Shown: piece after piece, positions 1-6,723 of the stretch
How the letters are laid out: each line of letters begins with the position of its first letter
How positions within the stretch are numbered: the first letter of the stretch is position 1
Source of the DNA: Clostridiaceae bacterium
GTDB taxonomy: Bacteria; Bacillota; Clostridia; Saccharofermentanales; DTU023
DNA: 9,909 nt
Reading direction: 5' to 3'
Assembly: GCA_012800135.1 (NCBI GenBank)
Contig: JAAZJV010000326.1
Location: 1 to 9,909, forward strand
Notes under the pieces: model-generated
What the model saw: the letters and a program-made list of their open reading frames with translations, nothing else
What the model was told of the DNA's origin: nothing
Databases searched by the model: none
Position numbers and translations under genes: made by a program

Positions 1-53
1 ATATCCACTGGAGTCGGCTGATTTACTACATGTGCATTTTTAATAAGTAACAT
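1..53 (-). CDS. N-terminus of amidohydrolase-like protein (dihydroorotase-like), cut by window edge
   Basis: Only the first 17 codons of a leftward gene are present, reading MLLIKNAHVVNQPTPVD. The ATG at 53-51 is preceded by a near-perfect SD GGAGGT (complement of 61-66) seven bases away, which makes the start convincing. The pattern of a short hydrophobic strand followed by K-N-A-x-V-V is typical of the first beta-strand of dihydroorotase (PyrC) and other amidohydrolase-superfamily enzymes. The metal-binding HxH motif would lie further along and cannot be seen, so the product is a resemblance only; an N-acetylglucosamine-6-phosphate deacetylase or hydantoinase-like enzyme would start similarly. 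It is transcribed away from the glycan genes, so no link to them is implied. Confidence 0.6.
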   Translation of the reverse strand, partial: MLLIKNAHVVNQPTPVD

Positions 54-96
54 GATTTTGACCTCCGATTTGTGTCATCCGGTTGAATAGAAACAA

Positions 97-108
97 TACA
101 GTACTGTA
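97..108. promoter_or_regulatory. 12-bp perfect palindrome upstream of the leftward gene (possible operator)
   Basis: TACAGTACTGTA is its own reverse complement. It lies 43 bases upstream of the leftward start codon at 53, a usual place for a repressor site. On the minus strand it falls between weak promoter-like elements (ATTGTA and TATTGT about 16 bases apart). No specific regulator family can be named. A 12-bp palindrome could also be chance in a 10 kb window. Confidence 0.3.
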
Positions 109-322
109 CATTTTTACAATAACATCGAGCGCTTATTTTATGGCCTCATTGAGTTTTAGCTCGCGAGAAACTGTTTTCACTATGTGGAAGGAAGATTCTA
201 TTTTATTCAAATTAGTGAAATACGCGTGTGAAGTAATTAAAAGTTAGTCGTATGCGCATAATAATCATGTCTTCTAAGGGTATTGCCATTAACGATATCT
301 ATGCTTACACCGCAGATAATTT

Positions 323-348
323 TGCTCATTTTTTATGAAATATGAGCA
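323..348. repeat. Inverted repeat, AT-rich hairpin
   Basis: TGCTCAT (323-329) and ATGAGCA (342-348) are perfect reverse complements separated by 12 bases. Two further A-T pairs can form beyond one mismatch. No T-run follows on either side, so it is not a typical intrinsic terminator. Its role is unknown. Confidence 0.35.
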
Positions 349-437
349 TTATTGCATTATATAAATTAAATATTCTTACGTCAGTAGTCGTGGCAACCGT
401 TGCTCTGATTATTTAATAATAAATTAACGATGTTATT

Positions 438-479
438 CTAGTTTTCTTGTGCGAACACCATACGGAAAAGCAAAACTAG
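438..479. repeat. Inverted repeat with 8-bp arms plus extension
   Basis: CTAGTTTT (438-445) pairs with AAAACTAG (472-479). After a one-base bulge, CTT (446-448) pairs with AAG (468-470), giving about 11 pairs around a 19-base loop. It is the strongest hairpin in the left intergenic region. It lacks the GC-rich stem and T-tail of an intrinsic terminator, and no insertion sequence is seen beside it. Confidence 0.35.
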
Positions 480-613
480 TGATAGATTGAATTGAGTTTT
501 TTCAACATCTAAAATTTGTTGATACGGACAAGCGACGTGTCTTATTGATCTATCCGAAAGTGATGTTAGAATTACCTGGAGCACGTCCTTGAACCAAGCA
601 TGAAATATGCACA

Positions 614-622
614 TGCTATAAT
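614..622 (+). promoter_or_regulatory. Extended -10 promoter motif
   Basis: TGCTATAAT matches an extended -10 element (TGn followed by a perfect TATAAT). The nearest -35-like hexamer, TTGAAC at 589-594, is 22 bases upstream, too far for a standard spacer, so the extended -10 would have to carry recognition. Transcription from here would give the flippase gene at 832 an untranslated leader of about 200 bases. No other gene starts downstream. Confidence 0.35.
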
Positions 623-803
623 AGACAAACCATCGATCAAGCTTTTTAGGATCACAAGGAAAGGGATCAGCAACGTGTCAACAGAGTAAGAATCTATCAA
701 ACATAGAGTGCTTCACTTAACATTCATGTCTACTTTAGTTACATCTGTTTGTTCGCGGAACACAGGTGAAGTTCAAAAAAACTGTAGATGATTATGCCAT
801 CTC

Positions 804-833
804 CTGACGTACGTTATGCATTTTTTCTATAAT
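804..833 (+). promoter_or_regulatory. Promoter-like pair overlapping the flippase start codon
   Basis: A perfect TATAAT at 828-833 lies 18 bases downstream of CTGACG (804-809, four of six matches to TTGACA). The -10 overlaps the flippase ATG at 832, so transcription from it would begin inside the gene and could not produce the full protein. It is therefore either a chance match or a promoter for a shorter product. The longer start is favoured by the flippase N-terminal homology pattern. Confidence 0.2.
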
Positions 834-2259
834 GAAGAAACTAAAAATCAGCAATAAGTTTTATTACATTATTTCAGAGTTTATCATCAAGGGTTCCACA
901 AGCGGTGTACTCTTTTTACTGTCATATTATTTTACACCTGTAGAATACGGGTATCTCAATCTTTTTAATTCAATTTTAACGATTGCGTGTGTGTTTACAT
1001 CACTTAACTTGACTCGCAACTATATCACTCGCTCATACTACGATGAGACAAAGAATATTTCTGAATTAGTAAGTACCATCGTAAGTTTTCTGCTAATTTT
1101 AAGCTTGATCGAAATACTGGTTCTTACACCGTTTCTTTTTTTGAACAAAGAAATTGCATCCATTCCTTCCGAGTTTTTCTTCTGGGGTTTGATTGTTTCG
1201 ATTTCTATGACCTTATATGAGATTGTGCAAAGTCTTTTCATCGCACGCAAAGAAGGAAAACTCTATTTTGTGTCAGCGCTAATCCATGGAACTATATTTA
1301 TTCTTATGGTGTTTAGCATACTGTTTTTGAATAACTCAATCCGCATTTATGCTTTTATCTTTGGTCGACTCATTAGCTCGCTCAGCATGTCTATTTTTTC
1401 ATTCTTTTACCTTCGTAAGAATTTTAAAATAAAATTTAAAATAAATGCCTCTATTCTCCTTGAGTCTCTCAAGTATTCCGTTCCGTTAATCTTCAGCACA
1501 GTAAGCGCTTTTTTATTAAACTACATTTCCCGCTTTCTCATTAATAGTTTGTCCGGGACTCATTACACAGGCGCTTTTACTTTTGCTCAAAACATAGCTA
1601 TGCTTCCCGTGCTTTTACTGGGTGCGATTAACAATTCATTTGTTCCGACTTTCTATGGCTCGCTAAATGATAAGAAGTATAAATCGACCCATCAGTCAAT
1701 CATTAGAAACTCAATTTTCTTTCTGTCAATTCTTGTGTTGTACTGTATTATGATAGATAAATTATTCTTTATTTTCCCTGCAAACTATCAAGGACAAAAA
1801 GGATTAGTCTTTCTTTTTGTTATGAGTCATACTTTTCACATGGGTTATATGATTTACGGAAATTATCTCTACTACACGAAAGATACCGTTATTATATTCC
1901 TTAGCTCGCTCGGTGCCGGATTAGCTAACACGTTCTTGGGATATGCTTTAATTTCACAATACGGCAACTTTGGCGGTGCATTATCAACTCTCATTTCTTA
2001 TATTATTCTATTCCTATCCTATTACTTCTTTTCCTATAAACGCTTTGACAAGAAACTTTTCTCACTAAAAGCTATGCTGTTGATGCTCCTTCCGACAAAC
2101 ATATTTTTACTGATATATTTTTATACGAGTATAATCACGGGCATCAATATTCTGCTTGCCGTTATCGGAGTGATGGCTTCTCTCTTTGCTCTTACAAAAC
2201 GTGGTTCAAAAATAATTGAGGAAAAAATAATATCTCTGCTTCGATTGAAATTCGATTAA
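832..2259 (+). CDS. wzx: Wzx-type polysaccharide flippase (MOP exporter superfamily)
   Basis: A 475-residue polytopic protein, almost entirely hydrophobic helices, as expected for the roughly 12-14 helix polysaccharide transporters that move undecaprenyl-linked repeat units across the membrane. The opening, with a basic tail (MKKLKISNKF), a first helix, then YYFTPVEYGYLNLFNSI (residues 32-48), is characteristic of this family. Length is normal and the frame is intact. It is transcribed towards the five-gene glycan operon rather than with it. No SD is visible in the 20 bases before the ATG, which are T-rich, yet the next start codons would remove the first helices, so this start is kept. The gene looks more AT-rich than most of the window and is flanked by sequence without genes, which may suggest separate acquisition. 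The exported glycan is inferred to be the operon's product. Confidence 0.88.
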   Translation: MKKLKISNKFYYIISEFIIKGSTSGVLFLLSYYFTPVEYGYLNLFNSILTIACVFTSLNLTRNYITRSYYDETKNISELVSTIVSFLLILSLIEILVLTPFLFLNKEIASIPSEFFFWGLIVSISMTLYEIVQSLFIARKEGKLYFVSALIHGTIFILMVFSILFLNNSIRIYAFIFGRLISSLSMSIFSFFYLRKNFKIKFKINASILLESLKYSVPLIFSTVSAFLLNYISRFLINSLSGTHYTGAFTFAQNIAMLPVLLLGAINNSFVPTFYGSLNDKKYKSTHQSIIRNSIFFLSILVLYCIMIDKLFFIFPANYQGQKGLVFLFVMSHTFHMGYMIYGNYLYYTKDTVIIFLSSLGAGLANTFLGYALISQYGNFGGALSTLISYIILFLSYYFFSYKRFDKKLFSLKAMLLMLLPTNIFLLIYFYTSIITGINILLAVIGVMASLFALTKRGSKIIEEKIISLLRLKFD

Positions 2260-2409
2260 GATAATGTGCCTCGCCTGAGCTTTACGACTCGACTAAGGCC
2301 TGCATCGACATAATTAAAGATGAGCGAGTTAGCAGATACTCCGACGGACATAAGATTTATGGACACGCCCTATACGGTATGAATTTTATAGCGCTAACGA
2401 AATAACTAT
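2260..2409. other. Convergent gap between flippase and glycosyltransferase
   Basis: This 150-base gap lies between two genes that end facing each other. No GC-rich hairpin with a T-run, the usual bidirectional terminator, can be seen; the only notable palindrome is TAGCGCTA near 2389-2396. An open frame without a start (2265-2405, plus strand) runs through most of it and may be a gene remnant or chance. Confidence 0.5.
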
Positions 2410-3153
2410 TCATTCATTTTTGCTTTCTTTAGCAATTCTGAAAAACTTTAATAATTTAGCTTGATGCCTTAATCTTGACGGTTGGAAAATCAATCGATAT
2501 AACCACTCCAGTCCAATTTGCTGCATCCATCTTGGTGCTCTCTTAACTTTTCCGCTAAACACATCAAACGAACCGCCAACACCCTGATAGACACAAGCAG
2601 ACAATCGTTTCATATTCTCTCTGATCCACATTTCCTGTTTAGGACTACCCAGAGCAACAAGAATAATATCAGGATTCGTTTCATTGATATCCGACAATAA
2701 CTTTTGATCATCTTGCCAATATCCATTCTGTACGCCGCATATCGACAAATCGGGATATTTCTCTTCGAGAAATACTTTTGTTCCTTGAACGGATTCTTCA
2801 GCAGCTCCAAGTAAAAAGATCCTATACGAATTTTGAGCAGCAAGCGCACATAGTCCATCCATTAAGTCAATCCCGGTTATTCTCTTTTTTATCGCGCCCC
2901 TCTGTTTCTTTGACGCTTTTACGATGCCGATGCCATCCGGAATAAGATAATCTGCGCTAAGCAAGATATCTTTTAGATCAGGGTCGTCTGCTGCTCGTAT
3001 TACTTTTTCCGGATTAATAGCTATAACTGTAATCTTGCGAGATTGCTCAATATCATCTTTAACTGAGCGCAGCAGAGCCGTTTGACCTCCGGACCAAACC
3101 GGATATCCGGCAACTTTTTCAAAATCAGATGTTTTATTCGTGTTGGCAGTCAC
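2410..3153 (-). CDS. WecG/TagA/CpsF family glycosyltransferase (GT26)
   Basis: A 247-residue enzyme of the family that transfers N-acetylmannosamine, its uronic acid or a related sugar to an undecaprenyl-diphosphate-linked acceptor at the inner face of the membrane. The signatures are clear: INPEK (residues 46-50), the IPDGIGIV segment with the likely catalytic Asp73, KKRITGIDLMDG (89-100), FLLGAAEESV (113-122), ALGSPKQE (167-174), and GVGGSFDVFSGKVKRAP (191-207) followed by the basic C-terminal segment that tethers such proteins to the membrane. Translation starts at GTG; AAGGAA lies seven bases upstream, supporting it. The Thr of the common TxN motif is Ala here (Ala45). It is the last gene of the operon, 58 bases after the acyltransferase. 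Donor and acceptor cannot be read from sequence; in teichoic-acid systems the enzyme adds the second sugar of the linkage unit. Confidence 0.92.
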   Translation of the reverse strand: MTANTNKTSDFEKVAGYPVWSGGQTALLRSVKDDIEQSRKITVIAINPEKVIRAADDPDLKDILLSADYLIPDGIGIVKASKKQRGAIKKRITGIDLMDGLCALAAQNSYRIFLLGAAEESVQGTKVFLEEKYPDLSICGVQNGYWQDDQKLLSDINETNPDIILVALGSPKQEMWIRENMKRLSACVYQGVGGSFDVFSGKVKRAPRWMQQIGLEWLYRLIFQPSRLRHQAKLLKFFRIAKESKNE

Positions 3154-3211
3154 ATCTGGCTTCCTTCAACGTATATCCGGTACAAAGAATAAATAAAACA
3201 TAATACTAGAA

Positions 3212-3706
3212 TCAATGAAATAAACACTGACTCTTCACTTCGTGATAATGTTCCGCGTCTCTGGAACTGAACTTCTTGGCAGGATGTCCCCCCACTATAC
3301 TCAATGGTTCAACATCCGAAACAACAACACTTCCCGCTTGAACGATTGCGCCCTCGCCTATCGTTACGCCGCCTAGGATAATAACTCTTTCACCGACCCA
3401 GACATTATCATCTATATAGATATTTTTGTCGATTGTTGTATTGTCGTAAGGCAAGGCATTGCCGCTATAGTTATGAAAACTTGTTAAAATCAGCAAATCA
3501 CCTCCTGAGTGAAAATTGCTTCCAATATGCACTTCGCCATTACCTTTTATTCTGCAACCGTTAAAATGGGTATTTTTCCCCAGATAAGTTTTACCATTAA
3601 ACTTACTTCTATGATTTATAGTTGGACGATCGCCCATTCCTTTAATCGTATGCCTCGCCAATAAATAATTAACCAGCTGTCTTATTTTTTGAAAAATCTT
3701 TTTCAT
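3212..3706 (-). CDS. Hexapeptide-repeat acyltransferase (left-handed beta-helix, sugar O-acetyltransferase-like)
   Basis: A 164-residue cytoplasmic protein with the imperfect six-residue repeats of the left-handed beta-helix fold, for example IDDNVWVGERVIILGGVTIG (residues 98-117). It closes with the SVVVSDVEPLSIVGGHPAKK segment (126-145) typical of maltose/galactoside and WcaF/WbbJ-like acetyltransferases. His78 in TSFHNY sits where the catalytic His of this group lies. It probably transfers an acetyl group from acetyl-CoA to a hydroxyl of a glycan precursor; the acceptor is unknown and could be the nonulosonate or another residue. It lies within the operon, 42 bases after the polymerase/ligase gene, with GGGGTG eight bases before the ATG. 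A NeuD-type protein would be longer with an N-terminal Rossmann domain, which is absent. Confidence 0.87.
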   Translation of the reverse strand: MKKIFQKIRQLVNYLLARHTIKGMGDRPTINHRSKFNGKTYLGKNTHFNGCRIKGNGEVHIGSNFHSGGDLLILTSFHNYSGNALPYDNTTIDKNIYIDDNVWVGERVIILGGVTIGEGAIVQAGSVVVSDVEPLSIVGGHPAKKFSSRDAEHYHEVKSQCLFH

Positions 3707-3748
3707 GCTCTCAACACCCCAAGCGACCCTTACACCTCGTATATATTT

Positions 3749-5620
3749 CTAACGGTTCAAACCGATATTCTTGCTCATAGCAAATAATATGTTGATCGTC
3801 GCTCCTATAAAAAGTGCGGCACTTGGCGACAGGAACATGTGACCGACAAAGAAACCGCAAACCATAATCAGCCCAATTGAAGATAAAACAGAAAACATAT
3901 AAGGGTTACACAGGAAACTGAACCTATGAACGGCATATAGGTTTCTTAATCCGCGTATCAGCAAATACAGAAAAGGAAGAAATATAACGATAAACCCAAT
4001 AATTCCAAAAACGATTATAGATTCAATGATGTCCAGTTCAAGACTGTATATGATTCTTGATCCGTACTTGACATCGCTATTGGCCAGATAGCCGGCGCCG
4101 AATATGAGCGTTTCCCCCATAGATGCAGGGTGTTCTTCTAAAAAACCTATAAGTCTGCCGTCTCGATTGCTCAAAAGAAATCCCAGCCACTTTGGCAGTT
4201 TGATTTGCGCTTTTTTGTTTTCAGTATTTTTATTGTCACTTTTCACTCTAGCCGGCATAAATTCAACATTTATGCCGGCATCGTTTTTTATCAATTTTAA
4301 TCCTTTATCAAAATTATTCGTAACAAAAATTCTTGATTCGTCTATTTCGTATGTCCTGTTTATTTCGCTGCTTTTTACTTTTACATAAAACTTGTATTGG
4401 TGATTCAATTCGAATTGCTCAGACGGTATAATTGCTGAAATGCCGGCGTAATAAGCATTATATTTATCCGATCTCGGATTGTTTATGTTGGCGTTAAAAG
4501 TATTTTTAATGGTATAGCCAATACTCTCAACTGAATGATTCGTCCTATCTCTAATAACAAGCGCCATCTCGGCCTGTTTCGGTGTTGTGAGATCCAGATA
4601 TTGTGGATAAAAATAGCCTGACAGTCTGTAATCGCCAGTGTTTTGCTGGGACAGGTGAATTGAATAAAGTGCCGTTCCCGTATCGTCAGCAGGCGTATTT
4701 TTAATTTCTTTTTGAAGAAAGCTTGGAATAGCTTCTTGCGATTCCAGCTTGTTAATCTCACTCATCAATCGATTATGTCTTATCTGACGGACTATATTAT
4801 TTGTTGCCGGCAGAGAATACAAGACAAAAACAGAAAACAAGAAAAGACCGACAGCCAATACAGCTTTAGTACTGATGCGAGAATTTTTTGCCAGCCTAAA
4901 AACAATAATATGAAGATACGTAAGAATTAGAACAGTCATGACAATAGATGTTTTTGTGCCGAGAAGAAACACAGCTAATGCTTGACTGGCAAAGGCGATT
5001 ATTCTCATAACTGTTATCTTTTTTAACAACAGAATGATCGGAATAGCTAATGTAGAGGCATAGAAGGATGCAACTTCATTACCGGAGAGAAACCACCCGC
5101 TAATGCCTTCACGATATCCTTCACTGTAATTTTCAATACCGGTTCCCGTAATTGCTGAAATTAAAATTACTATCGAGGTTATCAGGATCGTTATGTTGAT
5201 AGATTCTAATAGTTGGTCGAACAGCTTATGTCGGGAATCAGGCTTTCTGTTGCGAAACAAGAAGTAGAACCAAAGCACACAAAATGGGAAGAAAGCTGCT
5301 TTGGTCAAGTATTTTACATTTTCAAAAAAACTTTCGTGTCTAACAAGCACATCAAGGACAAAACGAAAAAGAAATGGAAGAGTTGTAACCAGAGTAATAA
5401 TCTTTAACCTGCGCGAGCCGAATAGTATAAGAACTCCCACAATAAAAACTAAATAAACTGCCCTTACGAGCATCCCAATGCTAACAGGGGAAGCGAGCAA
5501 ACGAACGCTAACAGAAGTCAGTAAATTGACAAAGGGTTGTGAAACAATGAAAACAAGCGTTGTTCTGTCAATAATTTTTCTAAATTTATTTTGATCACTT
5601 AAGGTCAAGCGCTGAAGCAT
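3749..5620 (-). CDS. O-antigen polymerase/ligase-like membrane protein with large soluble insert
   Basis: A 623-residue protein with about nine hydrophobic helices in residues 20-272, a long non-membrane section (about 273-525), then three or so further helices (about 530-615). The EGISGWFLSGNEVASF segment (171-186), followed by LLGTKTS (219-225), matches the glycine/asparagine and threonine-serine pattern of the Wzy_C/O-antigen ligase family. IFGAGY (506-511) before the final helices matches its second signature. Such proteins polymerise lipid-linked repeat units or attach finished glycans to an acceptor at the outer face of the membrane. In a Gram-positive cell without LPS, polymerase is the simplest reading; ligation to protein or wall is possible. 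The insert is far larger than usual for the family and looks beta-rich. It starts 38 bases after neuB; AGGG followed by GAAGAG precedes the ATG. Confidence 0.8.
   Translation of the reverse strand: MLQRLTLSDQNKFRKIIDRTTLVFIVSQPFVNLLTSVSVRLLASPVSIGMLVRAVYLVFIVGVLILFGSRRLKIITLVTTLPFLFRFVLDVLVRHESFFENVKYLTKAAFFPFCVLWFYFLFRNRKPDSRHKLFDQLLESINITILITSIVILISAITGTGIENYSEGYREGISGWFLSGNEVASFYASTLAIPIILLLKKITVMRIIAFASQALAVFLLGTKTSIVMTVLILTYLHIIVFRLAKNSRISTKAVLAVGLFLFSVFVLYSLPATNNIVRQIRHNRLMSEINKLESQEAIPSFLQKEIKNTPADDTGTALYSIHLSQQNTGDYRLSGYFYPQYLDLTTPKQAEMALVIRDRTNHSVESIGYTIKNTFNANINNPRSDKYNAYYAGISAIIPSEQFELNHQYKFYVKVKSSEINRTYEIDESRIFVTNNFDKGLKLIKNDAGINVEFMPARVKSDNKNTENKKAQIKLPKWLGFLLSNRDGRLIGFLEEHPASMGETLIFGAGYLANSDVKYGSRIIYSLELDIIESIIVFGIIGFIVIFLPFLYLLIRGLRNLYAVHRFSFLCNPYMFSVLSSIGLIMVCGFFVGHMFLSPSAALFIGATINILFAMSKNIGLNR
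4046..4804 (-). other. Soluble insert of the polymerase/ligase, probably extracytoplasmic and beta-rich
   Basis: This covers residues about 273-525 of the membrane protein. It starts with a charged, probably helical stretch (RHNRLMSEINKLES, 281-294). A core around 315-435 follows with alternating hydrophobic residues, for example YRLSGYFYP (331-339), AEMALVIRD (350-358) and QYKFYVKVKSS (408-418), suggesting a beta-sandwich. A Lys/Asn-rich linker (460-475) precedes the return to the family signature. In ligase-family proteins the equivalent loop faces outside and carries catalytic residues, so the insert may bind glycan or acceptor. I do not recognise the domain. Confidence 0.55.
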
Positions 5621-5658
5621 TTTTGTTCTCTTCCCTACTCTTAATAATTATTCAACAC

Positions 5659-6708
5659 CTATTCCAAAAAATCGACCAGATCGTTCAAAGATAATAAACT
5701 GTCTTCCGCTAATTCTGTATTGACAGTACTGCCAACTACAAGATCAAAATACTTCGGTGGCAATCCTGTTCCGGGCCGCTTGCAGATCAAATCCTTCTCT
5801 TTGATGCGATCACCCTTCTGCAAATCTCGTGCTGTAAAGATTGATCTTCTCGCTTCGCGCCGAGGGATTCTTTCGCAGTCCAGGACAGTTTTATAAGACG
5901 AGCCCAATATTTTATTAATCAAATCAAAGTTAGCTACAGCCTTTTTAAAATCGTCAGGATCGCCGGCATGGTAATGATCATTGCCGTTTAAGGTTTTATC
6001 AAGTGTAAAATGCTTCTCAATAACTGTCGCGCCTAGGAGAAAAGCCGTTGTGAGAACGATCATATTCGGATCCGGGGGCGTATGATCACTGTATCCGACC
6101 CTGCACATGGGAAAAACAGATTTTAAGTGAGTGATGAAATTTAAGTTAGCATCGTCGTAATTCGTGGGATACGACAAAACACAGTGCAACAACGTCAGAT
6201 CATCGCTACCGTTTTCATTTAAGAATCGAACCGCTTCTTCAATTTCAGAAAGATATGATGCCCCAACCGACATAACAATCGGTTTATTCTTTTGCGCAAC
6301 TCTCTTTAAAAATGGAAAATTTGTCAAATCGGACGAAGATATTTTGTAGAAATCTTGCAATTCATCAAGATAATCGATCGATTCATAGTCAAACGGAGTA
6401 GAGGCAAAATCTATTCCAATTTGCACGCAGTAATCTGATAATACTTTATAGTCCTCTTTATTCAAATGATCATATTTCAAAAACAATTCATATTGTGTTT
6501 TGGTTGGTTCCTTTTCAGTGTCCCAATAAGCAGGAGAATTCTTGGATACAATCGTCGATGCTTTATACGATTGAAATTTGACAGCGTCGGCGCCTGCTCT
6601 CTTGGCTTCATAAATATACTTCTTCGCAGCATCGATAACGCTGATATTCTCAACTCGTGCCGTGTCGTAGAAATTCACTCCGACTTCTGCAATCAGATAG
6701 GGCTTCAT
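5659..6708 (-). CDS. neuB: NeuB-family nonulosonate synthase (N-acetylneuraminate/legionaminate synthase-like)
   Basis: A 349-residue TIM-barrel plus C-terminal SAF (antifreeze-like) domain, the normal architecture and length for enzymes that condense phosphoenolpyruvate with a 6-carbon N-acetylated sugar to form a nine-carbon nonulosonic acid. Visible motifs: IAEVGVN (6-12, Glu8), AGADAVKFQ (38-46), STPFD (103-107), LLHCVLSYP (173-181), GYSDH (205-209) and EKHFT (231-235) whose His residues bind metal, GNDHYH (242-247), and in the SAF part ARRSIF (286-291) and KRPGTGLPP (310-318). The usual NHNG after AEIG is replaced by NFYD with a longer following loop. It resembles the legionaminate-type branch, but the exact sugar is uncertain. 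SD AGGAGG lies five bases upstream of the ATG, and the gene begins 15 bases after the preceding one ends. Confidence 0.9.
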   Translation of the reverse strand: MKPYLIAEVGVNFYDTARVENISVIDAAKKYIYEAKRAGADAVKFQSYKASTIVSKNSPAYWDTEKEPTKTQYELFLKYDHLNKEDYKVLSDYCVQIGIDFASTPFDYESIDYLDELQDFYKISSSDLTNFPFLKRVAQKNKPIVMSVGASYLSEIEEAVRFLNENGSDDLTLLHCVLSYPTNYDDANLNFITHLKSVFPMCRVGYSDHTPPDPNMIVLTTAFLLGATVIEKHFTLDKTLNGNDHYHAGDPDDFKKAVANFDLINKILGSSYKTVLDCERIPRREARRSIFTARDLQKGDRIKEKDLICKRPGTGLPPKYFDLVVGSTVNTELAEDSLLSLNDLVDFLE

Positions 6709-6723
6709 AATTCCCTCCTAACC

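Larger units (their letters stand above)
54..831. other. Long intergenic region with no convincing gene
   Basis: This 778-base stretch separates the leftward amidohydrolase-like gene from the rightward flippase. No open frame of convincing length or with an SD is present on either strand. It is AT-rich and holds a 12-bp palindrome (97-108), two imperfect inverted repeats (323-348, 438-479), an extended -10 motif (614-622) and a promoter-like pair that runs into the flippase start (804-833). Short open frames at 140-247 and around 487-588 lack ribosome binding sites. It could be decayed sequence or a long regulatory leader; nothing visible decides between these. Confidence 0.6.

Noticed and set aside
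140..247. 35-codon plus-strand ORF in the left intergenic region
   Set aside because: It has no SD before its ATG, no recognisable similarity, and its length is expected by chance over this many frames.
487..588. 33-codon open frame whose translation includes RRVLLIYPKV, reminiscent of the start of B12-binding radical SAM proteins
   Set aside because: There is no start codon or SD in place, it stops soon after, and the next frame section shows nothing of that family; too short to support a pseudogene call.
674..688. GTG start after a purine-rich AAGGAAAGGG stretch
   Set aside because: The frame ends at TAA after four codons, so it is not a gene and is too short for a credible leader peptide.
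731..770. Hairpin CTGT-TT-GTTC gcg GAACACAG as a terminator or LexA-type site
   Set aside because: No T-run follows on the plus strand, and the sequence does not match the Gram-positive LexA consensus spacing.
4104..4388. 94-codon plus-strand frame opposite the polymerase/ligase gene, with similar frames opposite neuB and in other frames of the coding genes
   Set aside because: They lie wholly within well-supported genes, lack SDs and family motifs, and are antisense or out-of-frame shadows.
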